From Paraburkholderia hiiakae (GTDB lineage: Bacteria; Pseudomonadota; Gammaproteobacteria; Burkholderiales; Burkholderiaceae): 64,000 nt of DNA. The stretch lies in the NCBI RefSeq assembly GCF_904848665.1, contig NZ_CAJHCQ010000032.1, forward strand, positions 1-64,000, given 5' to 3'. Position 1 is the first letter of the stretch, and every line of letters starts with the position of its first letter. The position numbers were made by a program, and so were the translations under genes. Below the pieces are notes generated by a model. It ran no database searches, was not told where the DNA came from, and worked only from the letters and a program-made list of their open reading frames with translations. Below are positions 16,456 to 24,122 of this stretch, one piece after another.

Positions 16456-17403
16456 ATGTTCATCCGGCAACTCAACTACCTGGTTACGTTGGCAAAGGAG
16501 CAGCATTTCGCGCGCGCTGCTGAGCTTTGTAACGTGACGCAACCGGCGCTCTCGTCTGCGATACGCAGTCTCGAGAACGAACTTGGCCTCGTGATCGTCA
16601 GGCGTGGTCGCCGCTTTCTCGGGCTCACCGAGGAGGGCGAGCGGGTACTCGGTTGGGCACGCCAGACCATTGCGGCGCTCGACCACATGAGGCAGGACGT
16701 CTCGGCTTCGAACCTGCTGACCGGCACGGTCAGGATCGGCGTCATTCCCACGACGATGCCAGTCGTGAGCATGCTCATCGCAACCTGTCGTGAGGCGCAT
16801 CCCATGTTGAGCTTCGCGGTGCGCTCGCTGAGTTCGGACGCCATCCTGCGACAGCTCGACGACTATGAACTCGACATCGGTTTCACCTATCTAGACGATC
16901 ACACGCAGGCCGGGTTTGAAGTGCTTTCGCTTTATCGTGAACGGTATGTCCTCGTCTCGCCATCAGGATCGGGTGAAAGTGTGTGCTCCGGAGTGGGTCG
17001 CTGGGATGCCTTGGGCGACTTGCAGTTTGGTCTTCTGGATTCCTCAATGCAGAATCGTCAGGTGATCAATGCCGCCTTCCGTCGCGCGGGCGTGCAGCCC
17101 AAAGTCGTGCTCGAAGCCGATTCGTTGCTTACGTTGATTTCCAACGTGGAGCACGCCGGTCTTCACACGGTGCTGCCGCATAGCGTGCTGAGCGCCATGA
17201 ACAGTACCCAGCGGGACGCGGTGACTGCGCTCGAGCCGGAACTCACGCGAGAGATTGGCCTGATTGCTCGCGATCTGCCGTCTCGCCCACCGCTGGTCGC
17301 GGCCTTATGGAGAGCCGCGAAACATCTCGATCTCCAGTCCAGCTTCGACGCGTTCCTTGATTCACCACGCGTGAGCGTCGAAGCGTCCACCGGCATTTCA
17401 TAA
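16456..17403 (+). CDS. LysR-family transcriptional regulator
   Basis: This LysR protein has about 315 residues. It starts MFIRQLNYLVTLAKEQHFAR, with the recognition helix in VTQPALSSAIRSLENELG, followed by an effector domain (GTVRIGVIPTTMPVVSML). In-frame starts upstream at 16384 and 16420 are rejected because the family begins just before the first helix. It lies 154 bases upstream of formate dehydrogenase in the same direction and is divergent from the aldehyde dehydrogenase, so either could be its target; LysR regulators next to formate dehydrogenase genes are common in this family. Confidence 0.88.
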   Translation: MFIRQLNYLVTLAKEQHFARAAELCNVTQPALSSAIRSLENELGLVIVRRGRRFLGLTEEGERVLGWARQTIAALDHMRQDVSASNLLTGTVRIGVIPTTMPVVSMLIATCREAHPMLSFAVRSLSSDAILRQLDDYELDIGFTYLDDHTQAGFEVLSLYRERYVLVSPSGSGESVCSGVGRWDALGDLQFGLLDSSMQNRQVINAAFRRAGVQPKVVLEADSLLTLISNVEHAGLHTVLPHSVLSAMNSTQRDAVTALEPELTREIGLIARDLPSRPPLVAALWRAAKHLDLQSSFDAFLDSPRVSVEASTGIS

Positions 17404-17557
17404 GTCTCGCTTATCAGGTGATACGTCGAAACGATTGGATCGCCACTGCGTTTGTCGCTGACACTCTGTCCGTCGATCGGTCGCATGCAGCGCGATCGTA
17501 CAGCCGGGGGCGCCAGAGGCCCCCGGTTCCTCGTCCATCAGAGTGGAGACAGATATC

Positions 17558-18760
17558 GTGGCAAAAATTGTTTGTGTGCTGTATGACGATCCGGTCAACG
17601 GTATGCCGAAGCAGTATGCCCGTGACACCCTTCCTGAAATCACGCGCTATCCCGATGGTCAGACCACGCCGACGCCCAGGGCAATCGATTTCACGCCGGG
17701 CCATTTGCTGGGTTGTGTCTCGGGCGAACTGGGCCTGCGCAAGTATCTGGAATCGAACGACCATCAACTGGTGGTGACCTCAAGCAAGGACGGCGCAGAC
17801 AGTGAGCTTGACCGCGAACTGCACGACGCGGAAATTGTCATTTCGCAGCCGTTCTGGCCGGCTTACATGACGGCCGAGCGCATCGCGAAGGCGCCGAAAC
17901 TCAGGATGATCGTCACCGCCGGTATCGGTTCGGATCACACCGATTTGCAGGCAGCCATGGATCGTGGCATCACCGTGGCGGAAGTGACCTATTGCAATAG
18001 CAATAGTGTGGCCGAACACGTCGTAATGACCACACTTGCGCTGGTGCGTAACTATATTCCTTCGCATAACATAGCAAATAAGGGCGGCTGGAACATTGCG
18101 GACTGCGTCGAGCGCTCGTATGACGTCGAGGGCATGCACGTCGGTACCGTCGCCGCCGGCCGCATCGGGCTTCGCGTGCTACGACTGCTCAAGCCGTTCG
18201 ACATGAAGCTGCACTATCTCGATCGTCACCGCCTGCCGGAAGCGGTGGAGAAGGAACTCAACCTGACGTATCACTCGAATCTCGAGAGCCTCACGAAAGC
18301 GTGCGATGTCGTGACGCTGAACTGCCCGCTGCATCCCGAGACCGAGCACATGATCAATGCAGCGACGCTGAGGAATTTCAAGCGCGGCGCGTATCTGATC
18401 AATACCGCTCGCGGCAAGCTGTGCGATCGCGACGCGGTTGTCGACGCGCTGAAAAGCGGTCAGTTGGCGGGCTACGGCGGCGACGTCTGGTTTCCGCAGC
18501 CCGCGCCGGCCGATCATCCGTGGCGCAGCATGCCGCACCAGGGGATGACGCCTCATATCTCCGGCACCAGCCTTTCTGCACAGGCCCGATACGCTGCGGG
18601 AACGCGCGAGATCCTTGAGTGCTACTTCGAGGGTCGCCCGATTCGCGATGAATATCTGATCGTACAGGGTGGCAAGCTCGCTGGTGTCGGCGCGCACTCG
18701 TACAGTGCGGGCAACGCGACAAAGGGATCGGAAGAAGCGGCCCGATTCAAGGTGGCCTAA
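17558..18760 (+). CDS. fdh: NAD-dependent formate dehydrogenase (metal-free)
   Basis: This is a 400-residue D-2-hydroxyacid-dehydrogenase-fold enzyme that oxidises formate to CO2 with NAD+. It aligns by eye over nearly its whole length with the Pseudomonas sp. 101 enzyme: the VAKIVCVLYDDPVNG start, FTPGHLLGCVSGELGLRKYL, the dinucleotide fold TVAAGRIGLRVLRLL, and the catalytic region MTPHISGTSLSAQARYAAG. The aspartate after the second beta strand (LHYLDRHRLPE) points to NAD+ rather than NADP+. The GTG at 17558 matches the family N-terminus and is preceded by GGAG. A gene for an HPP membrane protein follows five bases after the stop. Confidence 0.95.
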   Translation: MAKIVCVLYDDPVNGMPKQYARDTLPEITRYPDGQTTPTPRAIDFTPGHLLGCVSGELGLRKYLESNDHQLVVTSSKDGADSELDRELHDAEIVISQPFWPAYMTAERIAKAPKLRMIVTAGIGSDHTDLQAAMDRGITVAEVTYCNSNSVAEHVVMTTLALVRNYIPSHNIANKGGWNIADCVERSYDVEGMHVGTVAAGRIGLRVLRLLKPFDMKLHYLDRHRLPEAVEKELNLTYHSNLESLTKACDVVTLNCPLHPETEHMINAATLRNFKRGAYLINTARGKLCDRDAVVDALKSGQLAGYGGDVWFPQPAPADHPWRSMPHQGMTPHISGTSLSAQARYAAGTREILECYFEGRPIRDEYLIVQGGKLAGVGAHSYSAGNATKGSEEAARFKVA

Positions 18761-18765
18761 CGCCC

Positions 18766-19278
18766 ATGACGACCCCGACCGCCGCTTCCGCCGGCGCCAA
18801 CGGGGCCTCAACGTGGCGTACCCAGGCTGGCGGCATTCTGCTTGCCGGCCTGGGCGCATTCGTTGCATTGGCTCTCGTGGGCATGCTGGCACAAGAGACC
18901 TCGGAACCCTGGATTCTCGGCTCATTCGGGGCCACCTGTGTCCTGCTGTTTGGTTTTCCCTTCAGCCCGTTCTCACAACCGCGAAACATCATAGGAGGGC
19001 ATGTCCTGACGTCGCTGACGGGCTTGTTGTGTTTGCATCTGTTTGGCCCGGGGTATGTGCCCATGGCTGTTGCCGCCGCGTCTGCATTGATGCTGATGAT
19101 GCTGACGCGGACCGTTCATCCACCGGCCGGCAGCAATCCGGTCATTATCTTCGCGGTGCAGCCAGGATGGTCTTTCCTGGCACTCCCAACGATGATTGGG
19201 GCGGTGTCGCTGGTATTGATCGGCTGGATCTATTGGGCAATCGTCAAGCGCGGCTCGTGGCCAAACCGGGCAGGTTGA
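18766..19278 (+). CDS. HPP family integral membrane protein
   Basis: This 170-residue membrane protein has four predicted helices and the signature TRTVHPPAGSNPVIIF (about residues 113-128) that names the HPP family. Chloroplast and cyanobacterial HPP proteins have been linked to nitrite transport; bacterial members are uncharacterised. It is almost certainly co-transcribed with formate dehydrogenase (five-base gap), which suggests a role in moving formate or another small anion. The assignment to a family is firm, the function is not. Confidence 0.85.
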   Translation: MTTPTAASAGANGASTWRTQAGGILLAGLGAFVALALVGMLAQETSEPWILGSFGATCVLLFGFPFSPFSQPRNIIGGHVLTSLTGLLCLHLFGPGYVPMAVAAASALMLMMLTRTVHPPAGSNPVIIFAVQPGWSFLALPTMIGAVSLVLIGWIYWAIVKRGSWPNRAG

Positions 19279-19389
19279 CTCGCGAGAGTGCCCGGAGAGG
19301 CACGTTCGACGCGCGAAAGCGGCTCATGGCCGTCCCCGGAAACTGGGCACCGGGCGGCCGCTTCAGCATGGCTGCCCAGCAATTCCCGC

Positions 19390-19602
19390 TTAGTACCGCT
19401 TTTTCGGCGGCAACGACCGTTTGATCTGCTTGCGCAGGCGTGCCACCGCAGCAGCCTTTTTGCGTTTGCGTTCTGCGGTAGGTTTTTCATAAGCGGTCCG
19501 GGCGCGAAGCTCCGGAATCAAGCCAGTGCGCTCGATCGCGCGACGGAAACGACGCAATGCAACTTCCACGGGCTCGTCGGGTTTCAGAATTACGGTAGTC
19601 AA
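19390..19602 (-). CDS. rpsU: 30S ribosomal protein S21
   Basis: This 70-residue basic protein of the small ribosomal subunit matches S21 throughout: VILKPDEPVEVALRRFRRAIE, then RARTAYEKPTAERKRKKAAAV and a basic tail ending PPKKRY. Burkholderiaceae often carry several rpsU copies. It lies 107 bases downstream of infA on the same strand, so the two may be co-transcribed. It is convergent with the HPP gene. Confidence 0.95.
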   Translation of the reverse strand: MTTVILKPDEPVEVALRRFRRAIERTGLIPELRARTAYEKPTAERKRKKAAAVARLRKQIKRSLPPKKRY

Positions 19603-19709
19603 TTTTTTCCTTGGTTGAGATCCAGCAGCAATAGCGAATGGTGATGAGGATGTGCAGGCAGCGTTGCGAGACCGGTCAGGGTCACAGCCGACGGTCGCTT
19701 ATCGCGCCA

Positions 19710-19976
19710 TCAACGACGGCGAAATGCGGCTCTTTGCGTTGCGCCGCCGCTGCGTTCATCCTTATGTCGAAAATTGATTCGTCCTTTCGTCAGATCGTAC
19801 ACCGAGAGTTCCAGTGTTACCCGATCGCCCGCAATGATGCGGATGTGATTCTTGCGCATGCGACCGGAAGCGTACGCCCCTACCATCACGCCATTGTCGA
19901 GCGTGACGCGGAAACGGTTATCTGGCAGCACTTCGTCAACGATACCGTCGAGTTCCAGCAGTTCTTCTTTGGCCAT
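19710..19976 (-). CDS. infA: translation initiation factor IF-1 (stand-alone paralogue)
   Basis: This 88-residue OB-fold protein matches IF-1: MAKEELLELDGIVDEVLPDN, then VMVGAYASGRMRKNHIRII and GDRVTLELSVYDLTKGRI. The C-terminal tail (FRHKDERSGGATQRAAFRRR) is longer and more variable than in the 72-residue copy usually found in the ribosomal protein cluster, marking this as the second IF-1 type. Neighbouring rpsU and csp genes suggest a cold or stress translation set. Confidence 0.95.
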   Translation of the reverse strand: MAKEELLELDGIVDEVLPDNRFRVTLDNGVMVGAYASGRMRKNHIRIIAGDRVTLELSVYDLTKGRINFRHKDERSGGATQRAAFRRR

Positions 19977-20487
19977 TCAAGGTTCCTGATCAATTGGCGG
20001 GACATGCGCTCGGATGCTGCATTGAGGAAGAAGCCGCGAGCGTTGATCGACACGCGCTCGCGCGGTAGTGGGCAGCATGAAAATTGCCGGGCAGTCCTTG
20101 CGTCCTCGAAGTCATGGACACCGCCCTGTCCAGGCGGCGAATCAGCTACGCGAGGGGATTGGCCAGACGCGGCGGCTCGTAATACAGGTCCGATGCGAGT
20201 CGGGGCGTGCAGTCCAGCGAGCACTGTTATCGCCAGTCTCACTGGACTATCAATCAAAGGAAAATTCGCGGCTAGTCGACACGCGTCTTTTAGGCGCTGT
20301 GCGAAGCGAACGAGGCCTCTATTGTAACCGAATGCCGCCATCTGCCCGGCCACTATCGGCGGGGCCAGAAGGCCGGCTGTTGTCAGCCACGCGTGCCGAG
20401 GGTGCGCCGCGCGACGTTGGGGCGCGTTTGGTGGCACCCGCCCTGGCGCCGCAGATACGTTGGGTGTTTCGAACCGCAGGGTCGTCT
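19977..20487. other. intergenic upstream of infA, no gene recognised
   Basis: About 510 bases with no convincing protein on either strand. They probably contain a long 5' leader and promoter for infA. Confidence 0.45.
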
Positions 20488-20712
20488 TTAACCGCGCGTG
20501 TCGACCCAGTTGCGTGCCCAGCGTGTCGAGTGCTGCAGCGCCTGCTCTTCACTCGCGAAGTAATCGAGCGAATAGAACTGGTAGCAACCTTCGGCTCGCG
20601 CGCTATCGGTGCGTTCGAGCAGCAGGTTAGATGAAAAACTACCGTCGGGCAAACGATGCGCCGAGGCTTGAACGGCATAGCCGTTGTACTGTTGAATTTG
20701 TTTGTTTTGCAT
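20488..20712 (-). CDS. small conserved-looking hypothetical protein
   Basis: A 74-residue protein starts MQNKQIQQYNGYAVQ and continues with AHRLPDGSFSSNLLLER and YFASEEQALQHSTRWARNW. The internal ATG at 20712 is chosen because sequence upstream in the frame is not protein-like. The composition and position downstream of a cold-shock gene resemble small unannotated proteins common in Burkholderia, but no domain is recognised. No signal peptide or membrane segment is seen. Confidence 0.6.
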   Translation of the reverse strand: MQNKQIQQYNGYAVQASAHRLPDGSFSSNLLLERTDSARAEGCYQFYSLDYFASEEQALQHSTRWARNWVDTRG

Positions 20713-20952
20713 TTTAATTTTAATGATGTTCGAATTTCCGTGCGCCGTGTGAAATGTACACGGGTGCGCCAGTTCAAAGCCATTGCAAGCCGAATCTGAA
20801 GCGGTCGGAAAGCGAAAAAGTGGCGTTGGAGCCAGATGGGAGAATGAGGTGCAACGAGGCGTGTGGCGCTTGGCAAGCTGCTGAATAAACAGGTGCAGCA
20901 AAGAGCGCGCGCCAACTTTGGGAGACAAAGCTCCGCGAGGGTGTCGCTGCAA

Positions 20953-20978
20953 CCCGGCGTCCGTCGTCGGATGCCGGG
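20953..20978 (-). terminator. probable terminator of the cold-shock gene
   Basis: CCCGGCGTCCG and CGGATGCCGGG form an 11-base stem (one wobble pair) with loop TCGT, 12 bases after the stop of the cold-shock gene as transcribed on the minus strand. Only a short T-run follows. Confidence 0.65.
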
Positions 20979-20989
20979 CCCTTCAAACT

Positions 20990-21193
20990 TTACAGCGGCT
21001 TGATGTTAGCCGCTTGCAGACCCTTCGGGCCTTGCTTCGTTTCGAAGCTCACCTTCTGATTCTCAGCCAGCGTCTTGAAGCCGTCGCTCCTGATCTCGGA
21101 GAAGTGAGCGAACAGGTCGTCGCCGCCCTTGTCCGGGGTAATGAAACCAAAGCCTTTGCTATCGTTGAACCACTTAACGGTACCGGTATCCAT
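20990..21193 (-). CDS. cold-shock domain protein (CspA family)
   Basis: This is a 67-residue single cold-shock-domain RNA chaperone. Both RNA-binding motifs are intact: KGFGFITPD (RNP1) at residues about 13-21 and DLFAHFSEI (RNP2) at about 26-34. Length and sequence are typical of CspA-type proteins. The 5' region before it is long, as for cold-inducible members whose leaders control translation. Confidence 0.95.
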   Translation of the reverse strand: MDTGTVKWFNDSKGFGFITPDKGGDDLFAHFSEIRSDGFKTLAENQKVSFETKQGPKGLQAANIKPL

Positions 21194-21457
21194 AAAGAAT
21201 CCTTGAGAAAAAACGAAGATTTTGCTCTGTTAAGAGCGCGTGAAGTGACAAGGAGGGAGTGGGCAACGAATACCGCCGAGAAGCGAGCAATTGATGAACA
21301 GCAATCGAACTTCTTGACCTTCGACCAGCACGTTACCCGCCGGGCGGCCCCGCGTCAACACTTATCTTGTAACTGTTACAACAGGTCGCCCGATTTGCAG
21401 GCGCAACGATGTGGCCCTACCTGGTTGCTCGTTGCCTGGGAGGGCAGTGCGGGTAAC
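21194..21457. other. leader/promoter region of the cold-shock gene
   Basis: No gene is seen. Cold-shock genes usually have leaders of 100-160 bases, and this stretch is the right place for one on the minus strand. Confidence 0.45.
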
Positions 21458-21500
21458 GTCCAGAACCCCGGTATCTGCGAAAGAGAACCGGGTTCTGGAC
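21458..21500. repeat. perfect 11-base inverted repeat, dispersed element
   Basis: GTCCAGAACCC (21458-21468) and GGGTTCTGGAC (21490-21500) form a perfect stem around a 21-base loop. The right half recurs at the beginning of the window (1-18). There is no T-run. It may be an intergenic palindromic repeat or an operator. Confidence 0.55.
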
Positions 21501-21538
21501 GCTTACGCGGGCAAGCAAATATAAAGCAGCTCGCCAAT

Positions 21539-22117
21539 TTAAGGCGCTATCCAGGTGCCGCGCCATTTTCCTTCTTCAAACACAAGACTGGCCCGCATAT
21601 GCCCTGCAGGATTCAGATCGAGGTAGTCGATCCTCGATATGGCCACTTCAATCAGGCAGAAGTTATCGAATCCGGCCGACGAGTCGAGACCTTCGACATG
21701 CGTCGTTGCATGAGCTTCAGTGGGAGACGTAATCGGCGTCGCGGGCGCGATCGGCGTGCGATAGACGATCAACGTTCGAGGTCTGCTCGAGTTCCAGACC
21801 CCTCTCGTTTCCGAAGGCGCTTCGACGATTCTCGCAACGCCATGCAGACGTATTTGAACTCCACCATCGAGATCACAGCCGACGAGCGATATCCGCGGGT
21901 CGCGCCTCAATTCGGCCACCTTCGTAGACCGCACGTCGGTATGAAACATGACGGAACGCTGCTCGCGAGACGCGCGTCGCAGCACAACCGTCCTCACGGC
22001 GGGTGCGCCGTCCAGCGCGATCGTCGCGGCCTGCAGCATTGTGAAGGGAGAGCGTTCCTTGTCGGCGTTAGCGCCCGCGTGCAGGCGTGCCCAAACCGCG
22101 TCGACGATCTGATCCAT
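21539..22117 (-). CDS. pyridoxamine 5'-phosphate oxidase family (PPOX) flavoprotein
   Basis: This is a 192-residue split-barrel flavin-binding protein. The pattern MLQAATIALDGAPAVRTVVLR followed by FHTDVRSTKVAELRRDP is the FMN-binding half of PNPOx-like proteins, and the C-terminus has the IEVAISRIDYLDLNP strand. The true PdxH C-terminal substrate motif is not evident, so it is probably not the vitamin B6 enzyme. The ATG at 22117 gives the normal start. It lies 10 bases after the SDR gene on the same strand, forming a two-gene unit. Confidence 0.8.
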   Translation of the reverse strand: MDQIVDAVWARLHAGANADKERSPFTMLQAATIALDGAPAVRTVVLRRASREQRSVMFHTDVRSTKVAELRRDPRISLVGCDLDGGVQIRLHGVARIVEAPSETRGVWNSSRPRTLIVYRTPIAPATPITSPTEAHATTHVEGLDSSAGFDNFCLIEVAISRIDYLDLNPAGHMRASLVFEEGKWRGTWIAP

Positions 22118-22127
22118 ATTGGAAGCG

Positions 22128-22832
22128 TTAGAGACCACGCACGATACCGCCATCGACGCGGATGTTTTGCCCCGTGATGTACCCCGCGGCATCCGACAAG
22201 AGGAACGCGACCGTTTGCGCGATCTCCTGTGTCTTGCCGAAGCGGCCAACCGGAATGCGGGCGACGATCTCGGGTGTTTCGGGCCAGCTGTCGATAAATC
22301 CCGGCAGAACGGAATTGATTCGAATATTGTCCTTGGCGTAGCGATCGGCATAGAGACGTGTGAACGAACTCAACGCGGCGCGCAGCGCAGAGGAAACGGG
22401 CATGGCCTGCTCCGGCGCGTCGGCGGCAAAGCTCGAGATATTTACCACCGCTCCGCCGCCTTGTTCGAGAAATGCTGGCGTCACGCGGCGCAGCACGCGA
22501 GCGACGTTGAGCACGATGAGATCGAGCCCGAGGTGCCACTGTTCGTCGGCGATAGACAGCAAATCGCCCTTCGGTGGGTGCCCCGTATTGTTCACCACGG
22601 CGTCGATGCGACCGTACTTTTCGAGCGTTTCGCGAACGAATCGGTCGATACAGTCGGGCTCGGTGACCGAGCCCGTAAAGCCGAGTCCACCAAGCTCTTT
22701 CGCCAGTTCCGCCGCGCTGCCAGAGGGCGACATCAAGGCAAGACGGTAGCCGTTGGCTGCCAGTTCGCGCGCGATCGCCGCGCCCATACCCTTGCCGGCA
22801 GCCGTGACGAGTGCTACTTTTTCTACTGCCAT
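22128..22832 (-). CDS. SDR-family protein with altered catalytic residues
   Basis: This is a 234-residue short-chain dehydrogenase fold. The cofactor motif AAGKGMG is at residues 11-17 and NNTG at 81-84. The C-terminal INSVLPGFIDS and ITGQNIRVDGG segments are standard. At the place of the usual YSASK the sequence reads SSALR (147-151), so both the catalytic tyrosine and lysine are replaced. It may be a non-canonical reductase or a structural/regulatory member. It is the first gene of a unit with the PPOX protein and is divergent from a LysR gene at 23020. Confidence 0.82.
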   Translation of the reverse strand: MAVEKVALVTAAGKGMGAAIARELAANGYRLALMSPSGSAAELAKELGGLGFTGSVTEPDCIDRFVRETLEKYGRIDAVVNNTGHPPKGDLLSIADEQWHLGLDLIVLNVARVLRRVTPAFLEQGGGAVVNISSFAADAPEQAMPVSSALRAALSSFTRLYADRYAKDNIRINSVLPGFIDSWPETPEIVARIPVGRFGKTQEIAQTVAFLLSDAAGYITGQNIRVDGGIVRGL

Positions 22833-22916
22833 GTTGCTCTCTCCTTGAATAGATTCAGCGCGACAGGGCTGCGCTCAATGGGCTTTCGTGTAGAAACTGT
22901 ATGGCGTTATGATTGA

Positions 22917-22949
22917 ATTGTCGAATGATGTTTCTTATAGTCTGACAAT
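22917..22949. promoter_or_regulatory. candidate operator ATTGTC-N21-GACAAT
   Basis: A perfect 6-base inverted repeat lies in the AT-rich 187-base region between the divergent SDR and LysR genes. It is well placed for LysR binding; only its position supports this. Confidence 0.3.
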
Positions 22950-23019
22950 AAAATTACTACTGGCTCACTGCCGAATGGCCGCTGGCGAATTGCTGGCGTT
23001 CCAATAGCCAATACACCCA

Positions 23020-23943
23020 TTGAAGCACTCATTGAAACCACGCCATTTGCCGCCGCTGAATGCGCTCCGCGCGTTCGATGCATCCGCCCGGCACCTCAAT
23101 TTCCGCCTCGCGTCCGAGGAACTCGGCGTGACGCAAGGCGCGGTTGCACAACAGGTGCGGGTGTTGGAGGAGGCCCTGAATTTGCCCCTTTTCGCAAGAG
23201 GGCCGCGAGGTCTCGCTCTCACGACCGAGGGGCATACGTACTCCGCTGCCGTTCAACGCGCGCTCACGATCGTCGCAGACGCGACAGAGGCGCTGAACCA
23301 GCGCTCGACGTCCCTCACGATCAGCACGACGCCGTCATTCGCTTCGAAATGGCTGATACCCAGGCTAGCAGAGTTTGGCGAGAAGCACCCGGAAATCGAC
23401 GTCCGGATTATTGCTGATGCGGCGCTGTGCAACTTCAGGTCCGATGGCGTGGATATCGCGGTTCGCCTTGGCAAGCCACCGTTCGCGAAAGGTCTGGCCA
23501 GTGATCTGCTATTCCCGCTGCAGGTGTTCGCCGTGGCCAGCCCGCAACTGCTCAAGCCCGATTACCCGGTGCGCACGATCGCGGACCTGAAAAATTTTGT
23601 GCTGCTCCACGATTCTCATGATTTGTGGCCGGAGTTTTTCAACGCCTTGGGTTGCACAAACGAACCTGGTACCCTGAAAGGGCCGCGCTTCAGTCAGTCG
23701 TCGCTTGCCATCGATGCCGCCATTGCAGGGCAGGGCATTGCACTCACGAGCGAACATCTCGTCGAGCGCGATATCGCGGCCGGCAGGTTGCAACGCCTGT
23801 TCGACTTTTCGTTGCCACTCTCGCTGGGTTATTACGTTGTCCTCCCGCAGGCCAGCGTCCGGTGGGAGACGAGCCAGAAGCTTCGCACCTGGCTGCTAGC
23901 CCAATTCAATTACGCTTCGAAAGCGGCTCCCTTAGCGCGTTGA
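23020..23943 (+). CDS. LysR-family regulator, GcvA-like
   Basis: This is a 307-residue LysR protein of the GcvA type: LPPLNALRAFDASARHLNFR, then LGVTQGAVAQQVRVLEEAL, and an effector domain with TLTISTTPSFASKWLIPRL-like sequence (SLTISTTPSFASKWLIPRL, about residues 96-114). No ATG is available near the start; TTG at 23020 gives the longest sensible protein and a TTG at 23032 is the alternative. It is divergent from the SDR/PPOX pair and probably controls it. Confidence 0.85.
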   Translation: MKHSLKPRHLPPLNALRAFDASARHLNFRLASEELGVTQGAVAQQVRVLEEALNLPLFARGPRGLALTTEGHTYSAAVQRALTIVADATEALNQRSTSLTISTTPSFASKWLIPRLAEFGEKHPEIDVRIIADAALCNFRSDGVDIAVRLGKPPFAKGLASDLLFPLQVFAVASPQLLKPDYPVRTIADLKNFVLLHDSHDLWPEFFNALGCTNEPGTLKGPRFSQSSLAIDAAIAGQGIALTSEHLVERDIAAGRLQRLFDFSLPLSLGYYVVLPQASVRWETSQKLRTWLLAQFNYASKAAPLAR

Positions 23944-24122
23944 AGCGAGCGTTCGCAGCCGGCAAGTTCTGCGCCATCATCCGCATTGCAACGCAGCGCG
24001 TGAGCGTGCAACGCCTCGCCGTGAGGCAGCTCGTGTGCACGCATTCATCGTTCGATCACCTTGCCGGTGCATAATGACCGAACCGCCGATGCAGTCGATG
24101 ACTATCCGCCAAGGAGTCCGTC

